Assembly (NCBI RefSeq): GCF_036181745.1
Contig: NZ_CP108080.1
Location: 7,939,501-8,003,500, forward strand
Direction of reading: 5' to 3'
Source of the DNA: Streptomyces sp. NBC_00259
Lineage (GTDB): Bacteria; Actinomycetota; Actinomycetes; Streptomycetales; Streptomycetaceae
DNA: 64,000 bases
Shown: positions 1 to 8,910 of the stretch, in pieces
Layout: every line of letters starts with the position of its first letter
How positions within the stretch are numbered: position 1 is the first letter of the stretch
The notes under the pieces: model-generated
Seen by the model: the letters and a program-made list of their open reading frames with translations, nothing else
What the model was told of the DNA's origin: nothing
Database searches by the model: none
Position numbers and translations under genes: made by a program

Positions 1-573
1 GCCGTCGCCGAAGAGCGCCCCGGCGACGAGGTTCGCCATCGACGTGTCCGAAGGCTGCAGCGTGAGCGAGCACAGCTCGGTGGACAGCAGCAGCGCCACG
101 TCCCGCGGCCGGCCGACGAGATAGTCGTGGACGCGGGCCACGCCCGCGGCGCCCCCGGCGCAGCCGAGACCGAAGAGCGGCAGGCGCTTGACGTCGGGGC
201 GCAGACCGACCGCGGCGGCCACTCGGGCGTCCAGCGACGGCGTGGCCAGACCCGTCACGGACGTCGAGAGCACCAGATCGACCTCTTCGGGTGGCAGCCC
301 GGCCTCGGCCAGGGCGAGTTCGACGGCGCGCACTCCGAGCTCGGACGCCACCTCCAGATAGGCGTCGTTGGCCCGTCCGAAGCCGCCCAGCCGGCCGTAG
401 TGGTCCAGCGGCAGCGCGAGATGCCGTGCGTCGACCTTGGCGGAGGAGTGGACGCGCCGCAGCAGACCCGGATCGGTCCCAGGAGGCAGCCAACGAGCCA
501 GCTCGTCCGTGATCTCGGCCTGTGAATAGCGATGAGGCGGAAGCACGGTACTCACGGCCAGAACACGAGTCAT
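1..573 (-). CDS. type III polyketide synthase (chalcone synthase-like), truncated by window edge
   Basis: The first 191 codons of a chalcone/stilbene synthase superfamily protein are present, starting at the ATG whose complement lies at 571-573; the C-terminal half is beyond base 1. The thiolase-fold N-terminus ends in a segment with the nucleophile motif FGLGCAGGAAG, whose Cys is about residue 140. His and Asn of the catalytic triad would lie in the missing part. Such enzymes extend acyl-CoA starters with malonyl-CoA to make resorcinols, pyrones or naphthols. It is transcribed divergently from a UbiA-type prenyltransferase only 76 bp away, which suggests a prenylated or lipidic phenolic product. 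Family assignment is firm; the starter unit cannot be predicted. Confidence 0.9.
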   Translation of the reverse strand, partial: MTRVLAVSTVLPPHRYSQAEITDELARWLPPGTDPGLLRRVHSSAKVDARHLALPLDHYGRLGGFGRANDAYLEVASELGVRAVELALAEAGLPPEEVDLVLSTSVTGLATPSLDARVAAAVGLRPDVKRLPLFGLGCAGGAAGVARVHDYLVGRPRDVALLLSTELCSLTLQPSDTSMANLVAGALFGDG

Positions 574-649
574 TGCCTCAAAATAGAAGCAATCTGACAC
601 AACGTATCGAAACGACTCCATCGGGCGCGTCGTGACCTAGCGTGGTGAC
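574..649. promoter_or_regulatory. divergent promoter region between type III PKS and UbiA gene
   Basis: This 76-bp gap separates two divergent start codons and is visibly richer in A and T (around 580-616) than its surroundings. Both promoters must lie here. No clear Shine-Dalgarno precedes the GTG at 650, so that transcript may be leaderless or nearly so. No operator could be identified by eye. Confidence 0.5.
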
Positions 650-1543
650 GTGAAGCTCCCCACCACCACCATCGGCGACGACGCCGCCCCGCTCCTGCCG
701 CCGGTCTCCTCGTACGCGACGGTCACCGGCCTGCTGAAAGCGTGTCATCCGCTGCCCGCCGCGGCCGTCAGCGTCCTCATGGCCGCAATGGTCACGGCCG
801 TCGGCGGACGCGGTCTCATGGCCGGTGCCGCGGTGGTGGGCGCGGTCGCCACCGGACAGCTGTCGGTCGGCTGGTGCAACGACAGGGCCGACATGCGACG
901 GGACAGCGCGGCCGGCCGCAGGGACAAACCCCTGGTGACCGGGGAGACGGGGCCCACCGCGGTCTCCGTCGCCGCGATCGTGGCCCTGGTCCTCTGCGTC
1001 ACGCTGTCGATGGCCTGCGGCCTGCTCGCCGGCAGCGTCCATCTCGCGGGCGTGGCGGCGGCCTGGTGGTACAACCTCCGCCTCAAGCGCACGGTCGTCT
1101 CCTGGCTGCCGTACGCACTGGCCTTCGGTCTGCTCCCCGCGTTCGTCACCCTCGCCCTGCCCGGCCGTCCCTGGCCGCCGCTCTGGCTGATGGCCGCCGC
1201 CGCCCTGCTCGGCACCGGCGCGCATTTCGTCAACGTACTGCCGGACATCGACCAGGATCTCGCGGCGGGGGTGAACGGCCTGCCCCAGCGGCTCGGCCGG
1301 CGGCGATCGGTGTGCGTCGCGGCCGTCCTCGTTCTGGCCTCGTCCCTGGTCCTGCTCGTCGCGCCCGACGGACCGGTGACCCGGCCCGGCTGGGCCGTGC
1401 TGTCCATGACCGTGCTGCTCTGCGTCCTGGCTCTCGCGCGCCCCGTCCGCGACGCCGACGCGCGGCTGCCGTTCCTGGCCGTCATCGGCATCGCCGCTGC
1501 CGATGTCGTCCATCTGCTGATGCTCAGTACCACCATCGCCTGA
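650..1543 (+). CDS. UbiA-family prenyltransferase (membrane)
   Basis: A 297-residue polytopic membrane protein with GTG start. The first Asp-rich motif of the UbiA superfamily is NDRADMRRD (about residues 76-84) and the second is DIDQD (about 199-203); both bind Mg2+-prenyl diphosphate. Roughly eight or nine hydrophobic segments surround them. Members transfer isoprenoid chains to aromatic acceptors. The divergent type III PKS next door is the obvious source of an aromatic acceptor, as in phenolic-lipid and meroterpenoid-like loci; this pairing is inferred from position. The start is not supported by a good ribosome site, but an initiator further in would remove part of the N-terminus. Confidence 0.85.
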   Translation: MKLPTTTIGDDAAPLLPPVSSYATVTGLLKACHPLPAAAVSVLMAAMVTAVGGRGLMAGAAVVGAVATGQLSVGWCNDRADMRRDSAAGRRDKPLVTGETGPTAVSVAAIVALVLCVTLSMACGLLAGSVHLAGVAAAWWYNLRLKRTVVSWLPYALAFGLLPAFVTLALPGRPWPPLWLMAAAALLGTGAHFVNVLPDIDQDLAAGVNGLPQRLGRRRSVCVAAVLVLASSLVLLVAPDGPVTRPGWAVLSMTVLLCVLALARPVRDADARLPFLAVIGIAAADVVHLLMLSTTIA

Positions 1544-2246
1544 CGGCCCGGCCTGTGAGGGGCGATGGAAACCGGACACCGGTGGGGCTCGGGCGAACAG
1601 GAGTGATTGACGCATAAGGGGGTGGCTCGAGGGGCGTTCGGGTGCGCGCGGCAGGTCCGTTCCACCGGACCGTCACCGTCTACTTCGCGCCATGATCGAC
1701 ACTGCGCGGGTGACGGGCCGGCCGGGCCGGGGCCGTCCAGATTGCGGAAGCCACTGCAACCGGTCGGGTCCCGAGGGGCGATGGGGGAGGATCGCAAGGT
1801 TTCAGCCGTGTTGCGCAGGCATCGGTGCACGGGCGGCCGGTTGAACCCTGAACTGCCTCAACGGCAAGCGCTCTCCCTCCTATTCCCGCGCATCGCTTCC
1901 CCGTGGAGGCGCCACGGCCCGGCACCGAGGGCCGCCCGATTCCCGGATAGCAAATGAATCGTTGATTCCGCTCGTCGGCGGGTGACGTGACGGAACCGGC
2001 CGAAGCGTTGAGCGGAAGCTCGTCAACGCCTGGCCCCGCAAGGATCCTTCTCCGCGATCTTCCCGATGGACGCGCGTAGAGCGGCCGAAAGGCGATCTTG
2101 TCGAGTTCTCAACCGGAAGCCAGGATCTGTAGCCAAGGCATTGTCAGGGGCATGGCGGAGGGTGTTCGTCCTCCGTCGCCGCCTCCGGGCCGATGCCGGG
2201 ACCCGTCCACCCAACGGGTCCTCAGAAACCCCCACTGGAGGATGTA
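1544..2246. other. 703-bp region without a convincing gene
   Basis: No reading frame here has plausible codon bias, a ribosome site or a recognisable product; the longest plus-strand frame (about 1607-1957) looks like random high-GC translation. The right end must hold the promoter of the secreted protease. A weak hairpin, GGAGG-N8-CCTCC, lies at about 2157-2174 in the protease leader. Nothing else stands out. Confidence 0.5.
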
Positions 2247-3161
2247 GTGAACATCAAGCGCTTCACCCCCCACGCCCGCGTCGCAAGAGGCGCACGGCTG
2301 ACCGCCGTTGCCTCCGCCTTCCTTGCGGCAGTCGCGCTTGCCGCCCCCAGCGCGGCAGCCGACGCCACCCCTGCGCCGGCCACCGCCGCCCAGCTCGCCG
2401 AGGTGAGCGGCGCGGTGCTGGACGCCGATGTGCCCGGCACCGCCTGGTACACCGACGCGAAGTCCGGCAAGCTCGTCGTCACCGCGGACTCCACCGTCTC
2501 GGCCGCCGAACTGGCCGAGCTCAAGGAGGCCGCGGGCAGCCGCGCCGCCGCTCTCGAGATCAAGCGCACCCCGGGCGCCTTCAACAAGCTCATCGCGGGC
2601 GGCGAGGCCATCTACACCGGCGGTGGCCGCTGCTCGCTCGGCTTCAACGTCCGCAGCGGCAGCACCTACTACGCCCTGACGGCCGGTCACTGCACCAACA
2701 TCGGCAGCACCTGGTACACCAACTCCTCCAGCACCACCCTGCTCGGCACCCGCACCGGGACGAGTTTCCCCGGCAACGACTACGGCATCATCCGGCACGC
2801 CAACGCCTCGGCCGCGGACGGCCGCGTCTACCTCTACAACGGGACGTACCGGGACATCACCTCCGCCGGCAACGCCTCCGTCGGCCAGTCCGTCCAGCGC
2901 AGCGGAAGCACCACCGGCCTGCACGGCGGAAGCGTCACCGGCCTCAACGCCACCGTCAACTACGGCGGCGGTGACATCGTCTCCGGCCTGATCCAGACCA
3001 ACGTCTGCGCCGAACCGGGCGACAGCGGCGGCCCCCTGTTCTCCGGGTCGACCGCGCTCGGCCTGACCTCCGGTGGCAGCGGCAACTGCTCCAGTGGCGG
3101 CACCACCTTCTTCCAGCCCGTCACCGAGGCGCTCAGCGCCTACGGAGTGAGCGTCTTCTAG
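2247..3161 (+). CDS. streptogrisin A/B-like secreted serine protease (S1E family) precursor
   Basis: A 304-residue pre-pro-protease. The start is the GTG at 2247, preceded by GGAGGA with good spacing; an upstream ATG at 2193 would add 18 unlikely residues. Residues 1-38 form a signal peptide with a basic N-region. A propeptide follows, and the mature enzyme should start at Ile116 (IAGGEAIY), giving 189 residues as for Streptomyces griseus proteases A and B. Catalytic His148 (TAGHCT), Asp178 (NDYGII) and Ser260 (GDSGGP) are present, with Cys pairs in family positions. It should be an extracellular chymotrypsin-like endopeptidase. Streptogrisin B and A precursors are about 300 residues, so the gene is full length. 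Confidence 0.95.
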   Translation: MNIKRFTPHARVARGARLTAVASAFLAAVALAAPSAAADATPAPATAAQLAEVSGAVLDADVPGTAWYTDAKSGKLVVTADSTVSAAELAELKEAAGSRAAALEIKRTPGAFNKLIAGGEAIYTGGGRCSLGFNVRSGSTYYALTAGHCTNIGSTWYTNSSSTTLLGTRTGTSFPGNDYGIIRHANASAADGRVYLYNGTYRDITSAGNASVGQSVQRSGSTTGLHGGSVTGLNATVNYGGGDIVSGLIQTNVCAEPGDSGGPLFSGSTALGLTSGGSGNCSSGGTTFFQPVTEALSAYGVSVF

Positions 3162-3227
3162 ACCCGGCAGACCCGGCAGACCCTGCAGCTCCGCCGGATC
3201 CAGGAGCTCCGGCACTCACGCACCACC

Positions 3228-3260
3228 GGCCGGCGGTCCGCCTCGCGCGGACCGCCGGCT
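3228..3260. terminator. bidirectional hairpin terminator between protease and ceramidase genes
   Basis: A perfect 13-bp GC stem (CCGGCGGTCCGC core, 5-nt loop at 3242-3246) lies in the convergent gap between the plus-strand protease and minus-strand ceramidase. There is no U run, as usual in Streptomyces. It can serve both genes. Confidence 0.75.
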
Positions 3261-3315
3261 CCCTCACACCCCCGGCCCGAACGGCCCGGGGCTCTCCGTC
3301 CTCACCGCAGGGACC

Positions 3316-5400
3316 TCAGCGCACCGTGAACGCGGGCGACGTCCCCGTGAACGGCGTGATCTTTCCGAAGAGGTTCTTGGCGTCCCCGAAGTGCACCACC
3401 CGGTACGTTCCCGGCGCGGTGCCCGCGTCGATGGACCACGTGATGGTGGCCTTCGACGTGCCCGTGAGGCCGTTGACCCGCGTCCAGCGGTAGGTGGTCT
3501 GCCAGTCGCCGTCGTCGAGCACACGGACCCAGCGGCCGTCGACAAGGCGCTGGACCTCCAGGAACGTCCCGCCGCGGCGCAGGTTGTTCTTCGGGTGTCC
3601 CGTGACGAACTCCACCGTGGCCGTCCCGCCCCGCTCGTACGACGCCGCCGGCCCTGTCAGGACGTCACCGAAGGACCTGGCCATCGGGGGATTGTCGTAC
3701 ACGACGCCCGTCTGCAGGGTGAACTGACGCCCCGACTCGTCCGGGGGAGCGATCCCGCGCCCGATCGCGGTGCCGGCCCGCAGCGACGCCGCCACCTTCG
3801 CGAACTCCTGCTGGTAGGCGGGCAACGTGTAGCGGCCGTAGAGGGTGGAGCCGCCCTCGTACTGCTGGGCGTCGTACTCCTCCGGCGTCGTCACGTACTG
3901 GCTGTAGGCGTTCGCGTACCCCTGGAGCAGGACGTCGCCGACCGGCACGCCGAGCTGCTCGGCCACCGTGCGCCGGACGCGCAGACCGGCGGTGATCGTG
4001 AACTCGCCCGGCCCCGCGACGAGATGGAGCCGGCCGATCTTGACGATCTGCAGCGGCAGAATCCTGGGAGTGACCGGATACAGATTGCTCAGGAGCCCGG
4101 TCGGGACCAGGCTCGCCTTGGGGTACTGACAACTCGCCAGCCACGACGGCGTGTCGACCCGAAGGGCGTCGATGATGTGCGAGACCGGATTGCGCATGCC
4201 CTCCGTGAACCCGGGGATCGCCGGTCCGTCCTCCACACTGCCGGCGAGCGTGGACGCCCCCACCACGGCCGGACAGGTCCGGTGCTCCTTGCCGTCGGGG
4301 GTGAACGCTCCCCCCACGGTCACGTTCTCCATGTCGACGTAGACCAGGCGGGAGTCGACGCTGCCGGTCAGCGGCGTCGTGGCGCTCCGGTAGATCTCAC
4401 GGGCCTTCGTGGATTGGCGCTCCCCGATGATGCGGGCGTTGTCGAACTCGTTCTCGGTCGGACCGGACCCCGGCTTCAGATTGAGGTTCGGGGACATGTC
4501 GCCCGCGTTCGTGTTCGGGAACGCGGCCACGAACCCGGGCGTGTTGTCGAGATACCGCACGTCCTCGTGGTCGTGCTCCCAGGAGTAGGCGGCGTAGCCC
4601 TTGTTGTCGGGGCTGATCAGCGTGTTCTTGTTGGTGATCGACGTGTTGTGGGTCGCGAACCAGCTGATCGCGCCGACGTCCTGGCCGCCCTGCCGGAAAC
4701 GCAGGACGGTCATGGCGGGGTCGATCCCGTCCGGGAAGGCGGCCCGGTCAGCGGCCGGATTGCGGTCGAAGGAGGTACGGGACCGGTTCACGCTCGCGTT
4801 GGTGAGCGTCCCCGCGCCGAGGCTGATGGTGCCGGGCTTCAGGTCCTCGTGCGCCTCGACGACGGACTCGACGATGCCGTCGACGATCGCACGGTACGTC
4901 GCGTCCTGGAAGCCGAGAACGGAGAGGTTGTAGGCCAGATGATGCGAGTAGCCGCCGGGCCCGGAGTGGGTGTGCGTGGCGGACAGCAGCACGTTCCCTT
5001 CGTCGTACAGCTGCCCGTACCGCGCCTTGAGGCGTGCCACGACACCCTGCTGCACGGACTGGAAGATCATCGCCAGATCGGCGTTGACGTACACTACGCG
5101 CCTGCCGCTCGACCGGTCGACGACGACGAAGGCGCGTGACCTCTGACGCTGATGGATCCCGGACGTCTTCTGGTCGAAGCTGGAGTAGCCCATCATGCCG
5201 GTCTCGGCGGCCTCACCCGTGACATCGGATATGCCGCGCCCGACAAGGTAGTTGTCCGCGCCTGCGTCGGCCGAACCCGTGCCCGTGCCCGCACCTGGGG
5301 CCGAGGCGGAGGCCGGGACGCCGGCGGACGTCAGACCCAGTACGGCGGCGAGGGTGACGACGAGAAGTGTGCGGTGGGAGCCGTTGCGGGTGGAGCGCAT
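3316..5400 (-). CDS. secreted neutral/alkaline ceramidase
   Basis: A 694-residue protein of the neutral/alkaline non-lysosomal ceramidase family, which hydrolyses ceramide to sphingoid base and fatty acid. Start: ATG ending at 5400 with AGGAGG 5 nt upstream; an in-frame ATG at 5430 lacks this support. Residues 1-33 are a signal peptide ending near ASASA, so it is exported. The family active-site motif GDMSPN contains nucleophile Ser303 within NTNAGDMSPN. Zn-binding histidines are expected in SATHTHSGPGG and ATHNTS. The C-terminal 150 residues match the Ig-like domain of the family. Length equals that of known bacterial ceramidases. Streptomyces lack sphingolipids, so the substrate is presumably environmental. 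Confidence 0.93.
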   Translation of the reverse strand: MRSTRNGSHRTLLVVTLAAVLGLTSAGVPASASAPGAGTGTGSADAGADNYLVGRGISDVTGEAAETGMMGYSSFDQKTSGIHQRQRSRAFVVVDRSSGRRVVYVNADLAMIFQSVQQGVVARLKARYGQLYDEGNVLLSATHTHSGPGGYSHHLAYNLSVLGFQDATYRAIVDGIVESVVEAHEDLKPGTISLGAGTLTNASVNRSRTSFDRNPAADRAAFPDGIDPAMTVLRFRQGGQDVGAISWFATHNTSITNKNTLISPDNKGYAAYSWEHDHEDVRYLDNTPGFVAAFPNTNAGDMSPNLNLKPGSGPTENEFDNARIIGERQSTKAREIYRSATTPLTGSVDSRLVYVDMENVTVGGAFTPDGKEHRTCPAVVGASTLAGSVEDGPAIPGFTEGMRNPVSHIIDALRVDTPSWLASCQYPKASLVPTGLLSNLYPVTPRILPLQIVKIGRLHLVAGPGEFTITAGLRVRRTVAEQLGVPVGDVLLQGYANAYSQYVTTPEEYDAQQYEGGSTLYGRYTLPAYQQEFAKVAASLRAGTAIGRGIAPPDESGRQFTLQTGVVYDNPPMARSFGDVLTGPAASYERGGTATVEFVTGHPKNNLRRGGTFLEVQRLVDGRWVRVLDDGDWQTTYRWTRVNGLTGTSKATITWSIDAGTAPGTYRVVHFGDAKNLFGKITPFTGTSPAFTVR

Positions 5401-5589
5401 GGAACCTCCTGGATGTGGGGGGTGGTCCATGAACGCCCGGAACCGGCCGGCGGCTCACCGACCGTTGCTGTGGTACACCGGGCGCGCAGTGCCCCGAAAC
5501 TAGGGCTGCGATCACCAGGCCGCAAGAGGTGTCTACCCACGAGTAGTTCACGGGTTCCGCCCGCCGGTCCCAGGCGCAGCGTGCGTTCC

Positions 5590-6441
5590 TCAGCCCTCCC
5601 TGAGGAACGCGAGCAGCGCCCCCAGCAACAGGGCGGGCGCGTCCAGCGGAACGAGGTGACCGGCGCCCGGGATCGACCGAAGCTGAGCCCCGGGAATCAA
5701 CGAGGCGAGTTCCACCCCCTTCACGGGCGGGATCCAGGTGTCCTCGGCACCCCAGCACACGGTCACCGGCAGCCGCAGCGTGGGATACAACGGCTGGATG
5801 TCATCGGTGTACCGCTGATCCGCCTGCGCGATCTGCCGGTAGAAAGCCGTTTGCCCGGTCTCGTCCGTCCACGGCGCGACCAGCGCGTCCAGCGTCCCCG
5901 GCCGCAGCCCCTGATGGCTCGCGGAACCCACGTACTCCCGCACGAGTGCTCCGTGCAGCGCGCCAGGAAGCTGCTCGAAGACCTGCGCGTTCTCCCGGAC
6001 CAGCCGGAAGAACGGCGACCCCCACGGCGCGAGCGCCACGGGATCGACGAGCGCGAGCCGCCGGTAGCTCGCCTTGTGCAGCAGGTGCGCCCGCAAGGAC
6101 ACACACCCTCCGAAGTCGTGCGCGACCACGGACGGTTCTGCCTGCCCCCAATGCGCCAGCAGTTCCGCGAACACCTCGCCCTGAGTGGCGAGCGAGACGT
6201 CCTGCCCGGCGTACTTCGCGGAGGCCCCGTAGCCCGGCATGTCCCACACGAAGACCTGGAACCCCTCGGCTGCCAGTGCCGGGGCGATCTCGTGCCATAC
6301 GTACGAGGAGAACGGCGTCCCGTGCAACAGCACGACCGCCTCCCCGTCCGGGTCACCGAACCGGTCCCAGCGCACGTCCCCCGACGCCGTCCGCAGACTC
6401 TCCCGCAGCCGCCAGGCTTCCAAGGCCGCCGTCCCTTCCAC
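5590..6441 (-). CDS. alpha/beta hydrolase (haloalkane dehalogenase/epoxide hydrolase-like)
   Basis: A 283-residue single-domain alpha/beta hydrolase. Oxyanion-hole motif HGTPFSSYVW is near residue 40; the nucleophile elbow VAHDFGG puts Asp109 where esterases have Ser, as in dehalogenases and epoxide hydrolases. The acid is probably Asp in WGAEDTW and the base His in GAGHLVPLD. I chose the GTG at 6441, preceded by GGAGGG; the open frame continues upstream into the neighbouring gene without a better start. It lies 61 bp downstream of a GNAT gene on the same strand and is probably co-transcribed. Substrate unknown. Confidence 0.85.
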   Translation of the reverse strand: MEGTAALEAWRLRESLRTASGDVRWDRFGDPDGEAVVLLHGTPFSSYVWHEIAPALAAEGFQVFVWDMPGYGASAKYAGQDVSLATQGEVFAELLAHWGQAEPSVVAHDFGGCVSLRAHLLHKASYRRLALVDPVALAPWGSPFFRLVRENAQVFEQLPGALHGALVREYVGSASHQGLRPGTLDALVAPWTDETGQTAFYRQIAQADQRYTDDIQPLYPTLRLPVTVCWGAEDTWIPPVKGVELASLIPGAQLRSIPGAGHLVPLDAPALLLGALLAFLREG

Positions 6442-6502
6442 CAGTTCGGTCCGCCCTCCGGACCCGCTTGGTCGCCGGTCCGCTCCGTTCCCGCCGCCGA
6501 CG

Positions 6503-6943
6503 TCAGGCGAGGCGCAACGTGATCCAGGGGATGGTGTCCCCGGGCAGCAGATAGCGCTCGGTCTCCACGAAACCGTGCTGCTGCGCGAACCGCACACCGT
6601 CCTCGTTGGACGAGAGGATGACGGTTTCGATCGCCTCGGCGCCGAGCTCCCGTGCACGGTCGAGTCCGCGTGCGTAGAGCTTCTCACCGAACCCCTGCCG
6701 ACGGTGCGCGGCGAGGACACGGGCGATCACCGTGGCGGTCGTCGTGTCGTCCTCGGGCGGGCGCACCGTGCTGCAGCCCACCAGCACGTCTCCGAGATAT
6801 GCGACCTCGAGGTGATTGCGCCCTGCCCGCTCGCGGACGTCGTCCAGGGACAGGACATGGGTCGGGATGATCACGTTGTGGACGTGCTGCCAGTCTTTGA
6901 GCGTGGCGTCGTCGACCGGCTGCTCGAAGCGAAGATCGGACAT
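6503..6943 (-). CDS. GNAT-family N-acetyltransferase
   Basis: A 146-residue GNAT domain. Acetyl-CoA binding is shown by VIARVLAAHRRQGFGEKLY (motif A, RRQGFG) and the C-terminal N-E-D-G-V-R-F-A-Q-Q-H-G-F pattern typical of motif B. Start ATG at 6943. It is upstream of the alpha/beta hydrolase on the same strand and divergent from a Ser/Thr kinase gene. The acceptor substrate is unknown. Confidence 0.85.
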   Translation of the reverse strand: MSDLRFEQPVDDATLKDWQHVHNVIIPTHVLSLDDVRERAGRNHLEVAYLGDVLVGCSTVRPPEDDTTTATVIARVLAAHRRQGFGEKLYARGLDRARELGAEAIETVILSSNEDGVRFAQQHGFVETERYLLPGDTIPWITLRLA

Positions 6944-7105
6944 CGCAGCAGACAACCGGAGCCTGGGACGCGTCGTCAACTCGGTTTGCCGCGCCCCCGC
7001 ACCGTCGGTCACGTTCCGTGCCCGAGCACACATAGGGGCCACTCGATAGAATTCGGACATGGGAGAGCGGCCCGTGCACGGACGGCCGTCCGGTGGTGGA
7101 CTCTG

Positions 7106-8134
7106 ATGGCACCGGCGTCGGACGACATGAGCCTGTACTCGGGCAGGCCCTCCGGCCTGATCGGGGCGCAGATCGCGGGCTACCGGGTGGAGCGCGAGAT
7201 CGGCCGCGGCGGTATGGCCGTCGTCTACTGCGCGAAGGACCTGCGCCTGGACCGCACCGTCGCGCTCAAGCTGCTCGCTCCCGAGCTCGCCCGAAACGAC
7301 ACCTTCCGTCGCCGGTTCACTCATGAGTCACGGGTGGCGGCGGCCATCGACCATCCGCACATCGTGCCGATCTTCGAGGCCGGTGAGACCGACGGCGTTC
7401 TCTACATCGCCATGCGTTTCGTCGCCGGTCTCGACCTGCGGGCCCTGCTGGACCGGGACGGCCCGCTGCCCGTCGCGACCGCCGTCCGTATCGCCGCCCA
7501 GGTGGCCTCCGCGCTGGACGCGGCGCACGAGCACGATCTGGTGCACCGGGACGTCAAGCCCGGCAACATCCTGGTCGCCAAGGGCACCGACATCGACCAC
7601 CCCGAGCACGTCTATCTCACGGACTTCGGACTGACGAAGAAGTCGCTGTCGCTCACCGGCTTCACCACCGTGGGCGAGTTCGTCGGCACGCTCGACTATG
7701 TGGCACCGGAGCAGATCTCCGGCCGCCCGACGGACGGCAGGTGCGATCTCTACAGCCTCGCCTGCGTCGTCTACGAGTCCCTCTCCGGAGGGCCGCCCTT
7801 CCAGCGCGACGAGGACGTGGCGCTGCTGTGGGCGCACCAGTACGACCAGCCGCCGCCGCTGACCGAGCACCGGCCGGAGATCCCCCCGGCTGCCGACGAG
7901 GTCCTGGCGAAGGCGCTGGCGAAGGTCCCCGACGACCGCTACGACTCCTGTCTGGAGTTCGTCGCGGCGCTGCGCGAGGCCGCCACCGCGGTGCCCGCGG
8001 CCGTCGTGGCCAGGGGCGGCCATGCGCCGACACAGGTGGTGACGGGACTCGTCGAGGTCCCGGAGGACACCGGGCCGCCGCCGGACCCGCCCGCCTGGGC
8101 CCGGCCGGTCTTCCTTCGCCCGTCCGACCGGTGA
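7106..8134 (+). CDS. Ser/Thr protein kinase (PknB-like catalytic domain, no membrane segment)
   Basis: A 342-residue Hanks-type kinase. Glycine-rich loop GRGGMAVVY begins at residue 33, the ATP Lys is Lys55 (VALK), the catalytic loop is HRDVKPGN (Asp149) and the metal Asp is Asp173 (DFG). The activation loop carries several Ser/Thr before GTLDYVAPEQ. After the kinase domain (about 25-285) there is only a short Pro-rich tail. No transmembrane helix, PASTA or other sensor domain is present, so it is a soluble orphan kinase. ATG at 7106 is preferred; an in-frame ATG at 7127 is also possible. Substrates cannot be inferred from neighbours. Confidence 0.92.
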   Translation: MAPASDDMSLYSGRPSGLIGAQIAGYRVEREIGRGGMAVVYCAKDLRLDRTVALKLLAPELARNDTFRRRFTHESRVAAAIDHPHIVPIFEAGETDGVLYIAMRFVAGLDLRALLDRDGPLPVATAVRIAAQVASALDAAHEHDLVHRDVKPGNILVAKGTDIDHPEHVYLTDFGLTKKSLSLTGFTTVGEFVGTLDYVAPEQISGRPTDGRCDLYSLACVVYESLSGGPPFQRDEDVALLWAHQYDQPPPLTEHRPEIPPAADEVLAKALAKVPDDRYDSCLEFVAALREAATAVPAAVVARGGHAPTQVVTGLVEVPEDTGPPPDPPAWARPVFLRPSDR

Positions 8135-8267
8135 ACGGCGCGACCTTGTCCCTGGGCGCTCCTGCGCTCTGCCGGGCGGAGCATGCACGGGCGGCATCCG
8201 GCGGCGGCCGCCGCGCGAGGCCGGCGGACCGCGGCCGTCAGCGACGCCGTCCCGTTCGCGTCCCTCG

Positions 8268-8888
8268 TTACTCGAACCTCGCGGTGTCGCCGGCCCCTCG
8301 TCGGACGATCTCGGCCTCGCCGCCGGAGAAGTCGATGACCGTGGTCGGCTCGGTGCCGCAGTCGCCCGAGTCGACCACGACGTCCACCACATGGTCGAGA
8401 CGGTCCTTGATCTCCCAGCCCTGTGTCATCGGCTCGTCCTCGTCCGGCAGGAGGAGGGTGCTGGACAGCAGCGGCTCACCGAGCTCGGCGAGCAGTGCCT
8501 GCGCGACCGTGTGGTCGGGAATCCGGACGCCGACCGTCTTCTTCTTCGGGTGCAGCAGCTGCCGCGGCACCTCCTTCGTCGCCGGCAGGATGAAGGTGTA
8601 ACTGCCGGGCGTGGCCGCCTTGATCGCGCGGAAGACGTCGTTGTCGATGTGCACGAACTGACCCAGCTGCGAGAAGTTCTGGCACACCAGGGTGAAGTGG
8701 TGGCGGTCGTCGAGGTTTCTGATCGACCGGATCCGGTTGAGGCCCTCACGACTGCCCAGCTGGCAGCCCAGTGCGTAACAGGAGTCCGTCGGATACGCGA
8801 CGAGCGCGCCGGAGCGGATGCTGTCAGCCACGCCGTTGATGATGCGCGGCTGGGGGTTCTCGGGGTGCACGTCGACATACTTGGCCAT
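8268..8888 (-). CDS. YciO/Sua5-type L-threonylcarbamoyladenylate synthase family protein
   Basis: A 206-residue protein of the YrdC/YciO/Sua5 fold. YPTDSCYALGCQ near residue 33 and the conserved KKKTVGVRIPDH and SSTLLL segments form the nucleotide and threonine site. Length matches the YciO subgroup, which lacks the Sua5 C-terminal domain. Family members make threonylcarbamoyl-AMP for tRNA t6A, but YciO paralogues are usually not the essential copy. It lies 22 bp downstream of the DUF429 gene on the same strand, probably one transcript. Confidence 0.9.
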   Translation of the reverse strand: MAKYVDVHPENPQPRIINGVADSIRSGALVAYPTDSCYALGCQLGSREGLNRIRSIRNLDDRHHFTLVCQNFSQLGQFVHIDNDVFRAIKAATPGSYTFILPATKEVPRQLLHPKKKTVGVRIPDHTVAQALLAELGEPLLSSTLLLPDEDEPMTQGWEIKDRLDHVVDVVVDSGDCGTEPTTVIDFSGGEAEIVRRGAGDTARFE

Positions 8889-8910
8889 CCGCCGAGTCTA
8901 GACGGCCGCG

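Noticed and set aside
1607..1957. Plus-strand open frame between UbiA and protease genes
   Set aside because: Arg/Pro/Ser-rich random translation, no ribosome site, poor codon bias.
6239..7105. Upstream in-frame extension of the Ser/Thr kinase gene
   Set aside because: It runs antisense through the hydrolase and GNAT genes and encodes nothing recognisable; the kinase domain needs only the part from 7106.
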